This document shows positions 38,901 to 45,158 of a DNA stretch of 64,000 bases, piece by piece; position 1 is the stretch's first letter, and every line of letters starts with the position of its first letter. A program made the position numbers and the translations under genes. Source of the DNA: Endomychus coccineus (lineage: Eukaryota > Arthropoda > Insecta > Coleoptera > Endomychidae); assembly GCA_958510875.1 (NCBI GenBank), contig OY294067.1:281127242-281191241 (forward strand), given 5' to 3'. The notes under the pieces were generated by a model. It did no database searches. It worked only from the letters and a program-made list of their open reading frames with translations, and had not been told where the DNA came from.

Positions 38901-41900
38901 GCATATACCAAGTTCTTTGTATTGTACTTCCCCAGACTATGTCCGGCTAATGCTGGGTCAGTAAACTTCTTCTCAGGTGCGTCCTCAACCCGAACCTCTC
39001 TATCCTTCCAGTGTGGCTGAAACAGCATTTTTTTCTCATGAGTGGAAATCTTTTATAGACCCGAAACGAGCTCTGTCATCTTGGAGTGTGAGAATCTCCT
39101 CACAGGGCATACTCACTAAAACCATTCCTCGTTGACCTCTCGCTTCACTACGGAACTACCCGAAGGTATAGTCGTGATCGTGTCGTCTGTAGATGAGTTC
39201 AGTTTCTTATTCGTCGTTCCTCTTCCCTTTCATCCTGCTCCTTCTGCTTCATTATTTTCTCAGCCATAGCATTGACTGATGTCCATTTCGACTCGCAATC
39301 TTTTTACAGTTAGCTGCATGCCAATAACTACCTCAACTTCTTGTCGTAGTTGTGACCATTTGATGAATTCGAATAAGGTGTGCTCAGCCGCATCCTCTTC
39401 TACTTTGCAGTATTTACATTCTGCCAACTCAACTTTTCCTATTCAATGTATATGTAGTATTTAAAACAACCATGGCCACTTAGGATGTGCGCCATGTGGA
39501 ATAAAATTTCTCCATGCTTTTCGACTATCCATAGTTCAATTTTTGGGAGCAGTCTGCGTGTCCATTCGGCCACGGGAGACCTTTCCCATGTTTTCTGCCA
39601 CTTTTTAAGTGTTCTTTCTCTTGCCTGTTTATTTTTCTCTTTGGTTGCACCTACGGTTTCCTTTATATCGCCAATGGATCTATTATATAGGTATGACTGT
39701 TCTATAGCTTCTGGAGATGCGTATAGTCATTGTTCGCTGCACTTTCGTTAATTCTTTGGTGTATTTCTTTATGCCACATGCTTGCACCCAGATCTCCTTG
39801 TCGGTTGGTCCTTGCCGCTAGTACTTAGTCTTGCCAGCAGTATCGCTGCCTTTAGCACTTTGCCGCCAACGTGTGCAATGTGCTCTTCAAAAGTGAGATT
39901 TGTATCTAGAATAACTCCAAGGTATCTAATTCCTCTCGATGGTGTTATAACGGTTTCATCTATTATAAATTGTACTCTACCATACTTCTCCCTACCAGAG
40001 AGTATATTCTGTATAGGGTTTCGCTTGCCCTGTACATCAATTGTTCCTCCGTTTCAGCTGTTACAACTATTGCAAGATCATCCGCAAAGGCAACCATATT
40101 CATGTTCATTGTCAGAATGCTGTCATGAAGGATGTTCCAAAAAAGAGGGACTAGAAGCTACCCTTGCGGTACTCCACAACTGGTATCATCATTCCTTCCT
40201 CTATCTCAAGTTGTCGATTTGACAGATAGCTTTCTATAATTCTCCTTATGTACTTCGAAATACCTCTTTTCTGTAACTCAACGGTGATTAGTACACATAA
40301 CTTTCTGGTTATTCTAGTCTTTCTGATCTCATTTTTAGCTATGTAAACAACTCTTTGGTTGGCTTGCATTGTGGACCGTCCCTCCTGAAGGAGCCCTTTA
40401 AGCATCAATCAGCAAGAGAACTTTACTGATTATTCTATAGACCCTAAGCAATCTCACATAACGCATCCCAAAAGCCATGTTTGGACTGGTAATAGGGGCA
40501 AAACTACATACTATTCGGAAGTTATCCAGTTTATATAAAAATGAAAGTATGTAGCAATTGCCAGAACATATGTCCTCATATGTAGATTAAAAATTTACCA
40601 CAAAATATCAGATCTGAGTTCACAACTAATGAAAATAAGGGTGTTGAAATAAATGTAATCAAATATATTTTGCAGGTAACAATAACTTACACATTACTCA
40701 AAGTGATAACAGTTCAGAGCAAAAGACGACTGAAATGGTGGCAGGCCAACATTATTCTAAGTTTCTTTGGATTCCTAGTGGGTTGTGGTATACTGCTTAA
40801 AGAAAATTTCCAGTTGGTGCATTTGTTGGACGAGTATATTATAGGAAATTTGATATTAATTTGTGTCATTATGGAAGTGTTTGCGTTAGTCACATTTTAT
40901 GGTACGTATAGCACCTTGAACATATTCTACAGTATTAAGTGATTAAAAAAGGAAAATTCCTGATTATCCTAACTATTTTGTATTTTCAGGTACTGAAAGA
41001 ATAAAATGTGACTTCGAATTCATGTTGGGTCATGTGCTGTCAAAAATTTGGCTAATCTCGTGGTGGATCATCCCAATATTACTAACTGCAATTTTCGCTT
41101 GGGGTTTATCCACTTTACCTTTTGGAAATGATCCTCAATGGTTATCCGGAATTGGTTGGGGGTTCATTTTAGTTGCTACGATTTTCATATTTGTTATTGG
41201 TTTTTATACAATAACAAAACAAGAGGCGTACACATTTATTGATGTAAGAAACAGTTTAGTTTTAACAAGTTAAAATACCATGGACTCGAACCGGTTTTTT
41301 ATGTTTGAGAATTTTATTCTTTTAATCTTTTAAAAACAAACTTATGCATTCTCGTATGAATATATCCCTATGGCTTTTAATGAAGCTTCAAGTTGACACA
41401 TGAATACGATCAAGTTTCGAAAAAAAATTGATAATTAAATACGTAAACTGCTAAATATTCCGAAAACGGTACACATTATCAGCAGTATCCGGTTCTTAGG
41501 CACCGGAGGCCTCTAATTCTATTATTAATATTCCAAATCGCTATGACTACGATTCCACTAAATCATTTTGATCACGTTTGTCATATGGTACATTTTAGCT
41601 TCATTATTATTGGTTATTCAAAATGAGTACTTCCAAATATATTTTCTTCAAAATGTCAATAGAAGCTAGCCTCTGGTCATAGGCTCCTAACAGTAGGAGA
41701 TGATCGTTTCCTACAAACGCTGGTCCTGCCATTTGAACTAACGCAATATTTGTAAAAATAATAAACGGTTTGCTCTATTTTCAGAAACTCAAGACTTCGT
41801 TTAAGCCATCTAATGATTGGGGTCCCAAAGATCCAATGTTGAGGTACGCTTGGATGCAGTGGTGCACAAAAATAAAAGAAGGTGAAAGGGATTTCACCCT

Positions 41901-42351
41901 AAAACGGAGAGGTACCAGGGATTACACTCGCTCGATCAAGAAAACTGCCAAAAAACAAATTGCGCAAACAGCAAGTGAAATGTCTACAATAAAACTCTCT
42001 CCTCTCTATCCGAGTAACAGGGATTCCATTGATGGAAACCCAAACTATAGTTCTTCGTTCTATTTGAATGATCTTGATGAAAATTCCCACCACAAGAATT
42101 CTGAACGTATTACGCCCTCATCGGGGGAATCGTTGATGTACCCAATAGACGTGCAATTGAAAATAAGTGGAAAGAAACGTTCGAGTCAAGATAATGGTAT
42201 TAATCCAGTATCAAATTGTGAAGGAATCGACGGTACTAATTCTGACGGTTATGGTACTTTCAGAAAAGGTCCGTATGTTATCAATGATAACAGTGAAGGC
42301 CATGTGTGCCACAAAAAATACAACCAAAGTGAAGATGCCACAGAACTATAA
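5583..42351 (+). CDS. Divergent insect SLC6-family (sodium:neurotransmitter symporter fold) transporter, 13 exons
   Basis: Predicted 12-TM plasma-membrane transporter of the SLC6 family. Exons: 5583-5933, 22171-22258, 22762-22925, 32248-32491, 32701-32843, 34678-34721, 34783-34875, 35192-35360, 37729-37832, 37885-38113, 40676-40901, 40990-41243, 41785-42351. Together they make 2676 nt, 891 residues plus stop, with every phase matching. Seen: TM1 motif GFGNLYRLP (canonical G-GNVWRFP), NGG-PFLLVY before TM2, LPLLFLEIGIGQ, TM6 QVFIS-N-GFG, and C-terminal WGPKDPMLR. About 200 residues precede TM1 and about 180 follow TM12, rich in Ser/Asn, so it is longer than the usual 600-700. The true start is not certain; it could be ATG 5568 or an upstream exon. 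By eye, the TM7 Asn and TM8 Asp that bind sodium in other members are replaced, so substrate and ion coupling are unknown. Closest in style to orphan insect SLC6 transporters. Intron sizes are extreme because of transposon insertions. Confidence 0.85.
6227..6417. repeat. Short inverted-repeat element (24-bp perfect arms)
   Basis: CATAGAGATCAAGAATAGAG and four more bases at 6227-6250 are repeated inverted at 6394-6417, about 190 bp end to end. MITE-sized. No target duplication is obvious. Confidence 0.6.
6598..7149. mobile_element. MITE-like element with 31-bp perfect terminal inverted repeats
   Basis: Arms 6598-6628 and 7119-7149 are identical inverted copies starting GTTTAAACCATAGACCTATT. 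TTAA occurs 2 nt inside each end, so a TTAA target duplication (TIR then starting ACCATAG) is possible. The 109-codon frame inside has no recognised similarity. Confidence 0.75.
7150..8197. other. AT-rich intron DNA
   Basis: No gene or named repeat seen. Confidence 0.4.
8206..10326 (+). mobile_element. hAT element, ZBED5/GTF2IRD2-type transposase, degenerate
   Basis: 2121 bp with TIRs CAGGGGTTTCCAAA and the inverted TTTGGAGACCCCTG. Flanked by 8-bp target duplications GTCTAGGA (8198-8205) and GTCTAGAA (10327-10334), 7 of 8 identical. The + strand holds a broken transposase: BED-like finger near 8760-8950 (WNFQYFVIEPSKKALCLIC, then H--YETKH), CPEKMNLFKTVSLSANAVAG, LALDESTDVSDTAQ, ESITTDGGKNMCG, LHCIIHQQSLCGK, LPHHTAVRWLS, and a C-terminal hAT dimerisation remnant (SYLCEKSFSKMKYTKS) ending near 10066. 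Several stops and frameshifts make it inactive. This Charlie-like lineage gave rise to the vertebrate host genes ZBED5 and GTF2IRD2. Confidence 0.88.
10335..11800. other. AT-rich intron DNA
   Basis: No gene recognised; open frames at 11054-11254 (-) and 11304-11612 (+) are hydrophobic chance frames. Confidence 0.4.
11820..12103 (+). mobile_element. Penelope-like reverse transcriptase fragment 1
   Basis: Reads FVDDVFAIISKDFDLHGFFE and later INIIKDGNHLEL, the RT segment around and after the catalytic Y/FVDD box of Penelope-like elements. Nucleotide similarity to 14740-14920 is high. It is cut at 12103 by the DD41D element; frame is broken. Confidence 0.75.
12104..14481 (+). mobile_element. DD41D mariner-like (rosa-type) element with about 450-bp TIRs
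   Basis: Bounded by TA (12102-12103 and 14482-14483) with termini CAGGATGTCCCATTTTGGGT and TAGAGTGTCCCATTTTGGGT. The inverted arms extend from 12104 to about 12557 and from about 14033 to 14481, far longer than usual for the group. Within each arm, near 12430-12450 and 14141-14160, lies a second terminus-like motif (ACAGGGTGTTCCATTT and inverse). That suggests the arms grew by capture of a smaller element. A nearly intact transposase lies between the arms. Confidence 0.88.
12732..13821 (+). pseudogene. DD41D transposase, spliced, one missing base
   Basis: Start at ATG 12732 (MVCFIQSNESSEEASELYFQ), a 59-nt intron 12794-12852 (AAG|GTGAGT to TTGTTAG|T), then YPERRQPFFGIFARLKANLV. The HTH region follows, then WSDECFIS (first Asp), QQDGAPSH (second Asp) and RSPDL--LDFF (third Asp). 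The second and third Asp are 41 residues apart (DD41D). The frame breaks only in the T run at 13621-13628: eight T where nine would restore DFFLWGY. The continuation ends HHI and TAA at 13821, about 343 residues. The missing base could be decay or a sequencing error. Confidence 0.82.
14500..15345 (+). mobile_element. Penelope-like element fragment 2
   Basis: Carries degraded RT (FVDDIFAITNKDFDLHDFL near 14750) followed by NIIKDDNHLEFDIYRKPTQT (14884-15144), the post-catalytic RT thumb of Penelope-like elements. Then comes PLPPNSSIKFKSFTYPVISQ and FAIQPFYSCNNK (15148-15342), the linker before a GIY-YIG domain. In-frame stops and frameshifts. Related to fragment 1 across the DD41D element. Confidence 0.75.
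15543..15685. repeat. 24-bp direct repeat around CCTAA-like tracts
   Basis: TGTAATCGCGCTAATCTTAA and CACT occur at 15543-15566 and 15662-15685. Between them, at about 15611-15640, is a degenerate AACCTAA/AACCTAC series resembling the insect telomere unit (TTAGG), without perfect tandem order. Confidence 0.55.
15757..16064 (-). mobile_element. tRNA-derived SINE
   Basis: On the - strand a tRNA-like head begins near 16060 (CTCCGTGGTAGCACCATCGA, A-box-like) with a B box GGGTTCGAATG near 16006. An unrelated body follows and an A tail ends near 15757. About 300 bp. Flanking duplication not identified. Confidence 0.65.
16507..18158 (-). mobile_element. hAT element with perfect 8-bp target duplication
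   Basis: 1652 bp with TIR CAGTGGCGGCTC at both ends. Flanked by identical GTTTCTTG at 16499-16506 and 18159-18166. The - strand encodes the C-terminal hAT dimerisation domain at 16746-17156 (LPQFYKLLCLTVTISVTSAS, VERSFSTLKRIKTYMRN, LISIEKDL), of the insect ZMYM1-like type. The rest of the transposase is reduced to stop-ridden remnants up to about 17700, so it is non-autonomous now. The exact duplication suggests a fairly young insertion. Confidence 0.92.
18604..19625 (-). mobile_element. DD41D-group mariner-like relic
   Basis: The - strand reads an N-terminal HTH relic near 19430-19610 (WVQKFEETE, SVRTPENINRVRTAIKRSPK), then DKAHFHLNGYVNKQNSRYRS, KVTVWCTLSSGIIVPSLFED, WFQQEGDANHTARMSI, WPARSPDLFACDFSLW, and the tail EILRRVMENFRIRLQECLDR. 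The QQDGA catalytic box is mutated to QQEGD, so the enzyme is dead. Ends not determined. Confidence 0.8.
19985..20742 (-). mobile_element. Mariner (DD34D) deletion copy
   Basis: 758 bp. The right end CGAAGGAAAGGTGCAAAGTC (reading inward) and left end CGAGACCAAGGTGAAAAGT match the mariner family. The - strand gives NEFRVLIKNYFLRGKASFVK (20379-20597), then VFWDAHGIFHIDYLEKGKTI near 20040-20130. The C-terminal half of the transposase, including the second and third Asp, is deleted. Confidence 0.82.
20957..21879. repeat. Inverted repeat pair with about 120-bp arms
   Basis: Arms 20957-21085 and 21762-21879 share CGAAAATCGAACGATATGGA, CCGATTTTGATGAAACAAA and TTTTTTGTGCAAATTTGTTA. The left arm has about 25 extra bases (near 21026-21050). 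The 670-bp interior has no coding capacity. Either a fold-back element or two opposed copies of one repeat tail. Confidence 0.6.
21905..21929 (-). mobile_element. Solo mariner terminus
   Basis: TCAGGGACTTTTCACCATCC followed by CCTCG and TA is the right terminus of the mariner family, without the rest of the element. Confidence 0.55.
22171..22258 (+). CDS. SLC6-like gene, exon 2
   Basis: Acceptor TCATTTCAG and donor G|GTACGT bound 29 codons plus one base, in phase with the exon ending at 5933. Hydrophilic residues (DLPATVQTDP, then Arg/Asn-rich) continue the cytosolic N-terminus. Confidence 0.6.
22762..22925 (+). CDS. SLC6-like gene, exon 3 (weak acceptor)
   Basis: Only this segment repairs the phase between exon 2 (ends phase 1) and the TM1 exon (starts phase 0). 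It starts after AAATAG with a poor pyrimidine tract and ends CCA|GTAAGT. It encodes a Tyr/Asn/Lys-rich stretch ending NTDWCGRCQQNP, which runs naturally into TCQTWFSHIH of the next exon. A different exon in the 9-kb intron that follows remains possible. Confidence 0.5.
23390..24240 (-). mobile_element. LINE fragment, RT domain and 3' end (copy 2)
   Basis: On the - strand: RT boxes LFLIYINDLPLQVPEGKIIL and YADDTT near 23880-23960. Then DLLNWFTHNKLNINNEKT, SFLGLLLDKGLTWRKHCDQV and KGIYVLRNLNK (23549-23842). The 3' end is an ATTCT-rich tail near 23390-23415. Frame broken and 5' truncated. Directly downstream of a second copy of the same family. Confidence 0.78.
24256..24860 (-). mobile_element. 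LINE fragment, C-terminal end (copy 1)
   Basis: 160-codon open frame ending in a stop at 24256 with LTLPCLFIFQLVMYVKTNE, QQHYSRLGVSQKSPKYVGIK and KKNLHTFLCDKQFYGIDEF, typical of the end of jockey/CR1-type ORF2. Upstream to about 24860 the frame continues with breaks (SKDTIKFLGLTLDRKLIWEA). It precedes copy 2 on this strand, so two insertions lie in tandem. Confidence 0.72.
24870..26369. other. Very AT-rich intron DNA
   Basis: No gene, repeat boundary or RNA recognised. Confidence 0.45.
26370..27813 (-). mobile_element. DD41D mariner-like element with TIRs
   Basis: 1444 bp, TA at 26368-26369 and 27814-27815. TIRs are CAGGCTTCCCCATAATAGAC and CTGGGTTCCCCATAATAGAC, both continuing TACCCATTTTA. 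The - strand transposase starts MDYSVQQRVFCVETYIRSN (27547) with HTH VKCVLWVRHWRENGSV and VRTPENIERVRIAFTRSPK, then the first Asp in MTDEANF (about 27090). From 27007 to 26486 it carries FQQDGATAH and WPPRSPDLTTPDFFLWGYLK; second to third Asp spacing is 41. Frame breaks between 27215 and 27007 make it inactive, though catalytic residues survive. Confidence 0.9.
27816..28515. other. AT-rich intron DNA
   Basis: Nothing recognised beyond simple AT-rich sequence. Confidence 0.4.
28520..29590 (-). mobile_element. LINE fragment (jockey/R1-like RT, 3' half)
   Basis: On the - strand: CVPQRSVLAPTLFLLHINDL and HNFADDGTLH (29293-29538). Then LIEYNATKNQACVFSRKADP near 29220-29280, SISMLGITSLSWDDHVRSIH near 29110-29180, and YFHGSV, RISSYQTSFF with FKKMP near 28600-28860. 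The order RT palm, thumb, C-terminus is as in jockey-type ORF2. Many frame breaks. Confidence 0.8.
29967..30696. mobile_element. Fold-back element with about 200-bp inverted arms
   Basis: Arms 29967-30165 and 30480-30696 share ATTGAATAGTGGTTGT, CCTCAAAAATA-ATTATTCAA, ACGCCACTGTTTTTTT and GATTTGCCATTCAATT, with small indels. The AT-rich 315-bp centre has no coding frame. Exact ends and target duplication not resolved. Confidence 0.65.
30700..31630. other. AT-rich intron DNA
   Basis: No gene recognised. Confidence 0.4.
31636..31712 (+). repeat. tRNA-Gly-like SINE head or tRNA pseudogene
   Basis: TTTGGTCTAGGGACTAGAAC looks like an A box and GGCTCGGGTTCGATTCCCAG like a B box and T arm. The middle reads CGACTTCCACGCAGT, like the TCC-anticodon arm of glycine tRNA, but the anticodon stem and 5' acceptor side do not pair. 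Hence a derived, not functional, tRNA. Confidence 0.55.
32248..32491 (+). CDS. SLC6-like gene, TM1-TM2 exon
   Basis: Encodes TM1 with the signature GFGNLYRLPQ and TM2 with LPLLFLEIGIGQ, then the start of the first cytosolic loop (KSWRAVPFFKG). The Arg and Asn of the TM1 signature are kept; Trp and Phe-Pro-Tyr of the family motif are replaced. Ends phase 1 at G|GTTAGT. Confidence 0.88.
32701..32843 (+). CDS. SLC6-like gene, TM3 exon
   Basis: Encodes GVGYVKLIAGSLLNIYYSLY and the rest of TM3, then the start of extracellular loop 2 (LPFQECAV). The Tyr pair in NIYYSLY sits where SLC6 members carry the conserved TM3 tyrosine. Clean TTTTCAG acceptor and GAG|GTACGT donor, ending phase 0. Confidence 0.85.
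33147..33184. repeat. Perfect 38-bp palindrome
   Basis: CATAGATAACTCTACTACC followed at once by its exact reverse complement, with no spacer. It lies in SLC6 intron 5 and could extrude a cruciform. Confidence 0.85.
33206..33660 (+). mobile_element. Possible solo LTR-like segment
   Basis: A TG...CA-bounded stretch (TGTAAACAC near 33206, TCAATCGACA near 33640), GC-richer than its surroundings. It has a TATATTTAAG box near 33525 and is followed by TTTTGGGGCCCGAG, reminiscent of a retroelement primer-binding site. No second LTR or gag/pol is seen, so this is speculative. Confidence 0.2.
34100..34500 (-). mobile_element. LINE RT fragment
   Basis: On the - strand reads KDYQPVSLTSFLLKTLVRLA, HYVLHEE-HAYQRRSVETAL and CIGAFLDID, the fingers and motif A of a jockey/R1-type reverse transcriptase. 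Broken frame; probably the same family as 28520-29590. Confidence 0.72.
34678..34721 (+). CDS. SLC6-like gene, extracellular loop 2 micro-exon
   Basis: A 44-nt exon between TTTACAG and AAG|GTAACA encoding TGYSAESIDRQLCL. It joins phase 0 to phase 2 and is the only short segment here that keeps the frame between the TM3 and TM4 exons. Confidence 0.7.
34783..34875 (+). CDS. SLC6-like gene, TM4 exon
   Basis: Starts after TTTTTGCAG and ends TT|GTAAGT. Encodes SNTFLESPFKNPFWYGIYAS followed by a hydrophobic helix taken as TM4. Confidence 0.85.
35192..35360 (+). CDS. SLC6-like gene, TM5 and loop 3 exon
   Basis: Acceptor TTGAAG, donor AAT|GTGAGT. Encodes a basic cytosolic turn (CSRRTKSF), a hydrophobic TM5 and an extracellular stretch ending WDDLYSPN, the usual position just before TM6. 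Confidence 0.85.
35843..36198. mobile_element. Fold-back MITE with about 155-bp arms
   Basis: Inverted termini ACAGGATGTTTYTTAA and arms sharing TTTAGGAGCGTGTTGCTGAC, AAGTTATTCGTTTCTGAG and TTGTGATATTCGAGTGAA around a very short loop. The right arm carries extra bases. No coding frame. Ends resemble Tc1/mariner-type CAGG termini; a TA duplication is not clear. Confidence 0.72.
36924..37021. repeat. 98-nt imperfect hairpin repeat
   Basis: GCATATTATGGTGGCTATTA, then TTCAGGTGGATGA, faces its inverted copy ending at 37021; one 3-nt insertion separates the arms. The loop (ACGGCACGAGCC / GGCGAGTGTCGT) is itself weakly palindromic and GC-rich in an AT-rich intron. Confidence 0.65.
37729..37832 (+). 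CDS. SLC6-like gene, TM6 exon
   Basis: Encodes VWYYATIQVFISTNIGFGSF, the SLC6 TM6 signature. The Gln and Ser linked to chloride binding in other members are present. It then leads into IL3 (MYSKGNPLW). Ends phase 2. Confidence 0.87.
37885..38113 (+). CDS. SLC6-like gene, TM7-TM8 exon
   Basis: Encodes TM7 (WIALGYITASLLFGVG), extracellular loop 4 and the start of TM8 (AALLFVGFISM). By eye the TM7 sodium-site Asn aligns with a Ser. Ends phase 0 at ATG|GTGAGT. Confidence 0.87.
38816..40410 (-). mobile_element. R1-clade-like LINE, RT and C-terminal part
   Basis: On the - strand: RGISKYIRRIIESYLSNRQL and EIEEGMMIPV (40151-40408), a broken GVPQG box near 40150, MVAFADDLAIVVTAETEEQ near 40030-40100, and GIRYLGVILDTNLTFEEHIA near 39900. 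The C-terminal Cys box HGCFKYY--KVELAECKYCK then EEDAAEH lies near 39400-39470, with a tail to 38816. Several frameshifts; lies in the SLC6 intron between 38113 and 40676. Confidence 0.82.
40676..40901 (+). CDS. SLC6-like gene, TM8 end to TM10 exon
   Basis: Continues TM8 (VTITYTLLKVIT), where the family motif has Asp-Ser. It then gives a basic loop (SKRRLKWW), TM9 and TM10 (EVFALVTFYG). Clean TTTGCAG acceptor and G|GTACGT donor. Confidence 0.86.
40990..41243 (+). CDS. SLC6-like gene, TM11-TM12 exon
   Basis: Encodes the two last membrane helices (WLISWWIIPILLTAIFAW and a Gly/Phe/Ile-rich TM12), ending YTITKQEAYTFID at a GAT|GTAAGA donor, phase 0. Confidence 0.86.
41785..42351 (+). CDS. SLC6-like gene, C-terminal exon
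   Basis: Opens with KLKTSFKPSNDWGPKDPMLR, the post-TM12 motif of the family (WGP-DP). A long cytosolic tail follows, rich in Ser, Asn and Lys, ending EDATEL. TAA is at 42349-42351. No membrane segment; the tail may carry sorting signals but none is recognised. Confidence 0.85.
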   Translation, partial: KLKTSFKPSNDWGPKDPMLRYAWMQWCTKIKEGERDFTLKRRGTRDYTRSIKKTAKKQIAQTASEMSTIKLSPLYPSNRDSIDGNPNYSSSFYLNDLDENSHHKNSERITPSSGESLMYPIDVQLKISGKKRSSQDNGINPVSNCEGIDGTNSDGYGTFRKGPYVINDNSEGHVCHKKYNQSEDATEL

Positions 42352-42427
42352 TGTACATAATTTTTAGAATTACTTTTTTACTTATATTAAATTATTTATT
42401 TTTTGTATATCTATGTTGAAATTTTCG

Positions 42428-42433
42428 AATAAA
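42428..42433 (+). promoter_or_regulatory. Polyadenylation signal of the SLC6-like gene
   Basis: AATAAA 77 nt after the stop codon, the first canonical hexamer on this strand. Confidence 0.6.
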
Positions 42434-43476
42434 TAGCTGAGTATTAAATGTTCCTGATGAATCTTTTGTTCTTCCTCGTTCAATTTCTACTTGTACAGAG
42501 TACATTGAGACCTTAAAAATTATTGGTTAATTTGTTAATTTAATTAATAAAATTACAAATATGAGATTAAATTATCATGTATATGAATATCTATAAAGCA
42601 GAACAGATTTGAAATTTGGCAGATAGGTCATTCCTTATACGTCGTAGGCCACTGCTAAGAATGAATTTTTCGAAACTCAATCCCAAACGGGGTAAAAGGT
42701 ATCAGATATATTTTGACGTTTCTGACAGCACATGTAATTACGTATAACTTATATGACAGTTCCATAGATTACTGGATCAATATCACAATTCTGGCTATCT
42801 ATGACAGACAACACATAACCTATGAACAGGACAGGTAAGGTTTACATGAGACAGCTGTTAGATAAACAGCCAATAATGTCTGTGACATACCATTCCGTAA
42901 CGTAGATATCCCCGTCAATACAAATGAACTTTCACATAGCATGAGAGTATAATTTGATGCCTTCCTGAACTTTAGCTATTTCTACTCATTTGAAATATGC
43001 ATTATCTTGCAACTGGGAGAATGACATCGAGGCGGCGGAACCAGCGCCTCCTTCTACGGATATTTCTGAGAGCTTTAGCTCGCGGAAAACAATAGTTTTA
43101 TTACAATAAATTGAGTTTTAGGATTTTTTCTCAATATTTTATATTATGGATGCAGTGAATGAACTATTATGACAAACCTGTATGCATTAGTAGATGATAT
43201 GCTCTCGGGCGACAGAACCTCGAGTTTGCAAGATCGTCACCATCAGGGTATAAGGATCTTATTAATACCCTTGGTACAAGAATTGCCATCCAATGAACTG
43301 TCGAAATCATAGACTGTCAACCTTACCTTCATGACACCACAGAGTAAATAATTTAATGTAACCTTATTTTACTATGGTCCATGATCTATAGATTTTTGGA
43401 TTATCTTTATGACGAGAAACACAAAAATTAATATTGATTTAAGATACTTCTACAAGTTCAATGTATGATTGTGATA
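42434..43476. other. Intergenic stretch after the SLC6-like gene
   Basis: No gene or repeat boundary recognised. Confidence 0.4.
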
Positions 43477-43478
43477 TA

Positions 43479-44686
43479 CGAGGACGAGATGAAAAATGAA
43501 ACAAGAATTGATTTATTTGATCAAAACTCAACATAATCTCCTTGTAGCCCGATACACATCGTTCAAAGTTTTTCAAATTTTTCGATCCCTTCCAAATAAT
43601 ACGATTTCGGAAATAGACGTTTGTTTCAGCGATGACCTCAGCGTTGGATTCAAATCCCTTTCCGCCGAGCCATTTTTTCAAGTTTGGAAATAGATAAAAA
43701 TCGCAGGGGGTCAAACCTGGAGAATATGATGGATGACGAACCAATTCGTAGCGCAATTCATTCAATTTTGCCATTGCGAGGGAGGACCTGTGCGACGGTG
43801 CATTGTTCTGGTGTGAGAGCATTTTTTTCTTTCCCGAATGCGTCCGCTTTCGTTTCAAATCGGCGTCGAATCGGTCCAACATATTTGCATAATATACGAC
43901 GGTAATCATTTTGCCCTTTTCGAGGTAATCGATATGGACGATACCGTGTGCATCCCAAAAAACTGTCAACATGAGTTTGTTAGCCGATAAACCCACTTTG
44001 GCCTTTTTCGGCTGCGATTCGCCAGGACAAGTCCATTGGTTCGACTGTTCTTTGGTCTCTGTTGTGTTGTGATGGATCCATGTTTCGTCCACGGTTACTA
44101 AACGGCGCAACAAGTCCCTTCTATCGCGCTTGAACATCGCCAAACACTCCTTTGACAGAACAGAAAGCAAATGAGGCAGATAGCTTTCTCATATTCAAAA
44201 ATGTATGCAAAATGTTCCGTACCAATTGGGTTGAGATGCCCATAGCCTCCGCAATCTCGTGTACTTAATTAATTTCATACCATGGATTTTATCGACGATT
44301 TCTGGCGTTGTAACCTCAATTGGACGACCAGAACGTCCGGCTTCCTATGAGGTCTTACTATCACAACGGAAATCAATAAACCACTTTTGAGTCGTTTCAA
44401 TTGATAGTGAGGAGTTCCCATAACGTTTAACAAGCGATGCTTCCCTTTGTTTTTTCCACGCAAGAAATAATGTTTAATCAGGACGTGAAATTCACTTTTT
44501 TCCATGTTTACAAAAATCTTCAAGGCTGCTTGCTTTCGATGGGTGTCAAAACAGAACTGAATGACATATATGTTTAACAATTTCAATGCGTTCTAGTTAA
44601 AGCTTGATATATCACAAATGTCACATGGGATTTTCGATTGTGGCGCCACCTGTTTTATTTTTCAGGGATTTTTCACCTTGCCCTCG
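43479..44686 (-). mobile_element. Mariner (DD34D) element, longest copy
   Basis: 1208 bp between TA dinucleotides (43477-43478, 44687-44688) with termini CGAGGACGAGATGAAAAATG and CGAGGGCAAGGTGAAAAATC (right end read inward). On the - strand MEKSEFHVLIKHYFLRGK (44275-44586) starts the transposase, then a frameshift. From 44170 to 43479 it is open: VTVDETWIHHNT (first Asp), TVFWDAHGIVHIDYLEKGK, HQNNAPSH and PCDFYLFPNLKKWLGG. The second catalytic Asp of HQDNAP is Asn and SPD is SPG, so the protein would be inactive even if in frame. Best reference for the three shorter relatives in this window. Confidence 0.9.
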
Positions 44687-45158
44687 TATATTCATAACCA
44701 GAAAAACATAGTTCTCATATAATACAAAAGTATTATAGATTACATTTCAAAAACTGAAGATGAATGCCAAAAGTACCACTATTAATGGGACTACCGTGTC
44801 CGAAAATATTACAGTTTCTATTTTCGCCACAACAAATCGATTTTCAAAGTGTCTCCACAGTCGTTTACGCATGCACACACAGACGTCAAAAATTTTTTAA
44901 ATGGTTTCAGAAAGACTTAAAATGGATATTTCCGCGAAAATCCGGAATCTTTTTTAGGTCGATTACTATATTTCCCTTGTGCTATTTATAGTGAGGGAAA
45001 TAAAAGTAAGCTTATGCAGAACTGGAGCACATAATCTAGGTAAAAAATGGAAAATTGGTTCCAATATATAGTTTTCGATGCTGGCATCAATGACATGTTG
45101 AAGAAGAATTACCTTGCTAAACACCAAAAAGGAAGAGCTGAAATCGGCTAGTCACAAA

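Noticed and set aside
39279..40222. Several + strand open frames of 60-146 residues
   Set aside because: They are the antisense of an R1-like LINE reverse transcriptase that reads on the - strand.
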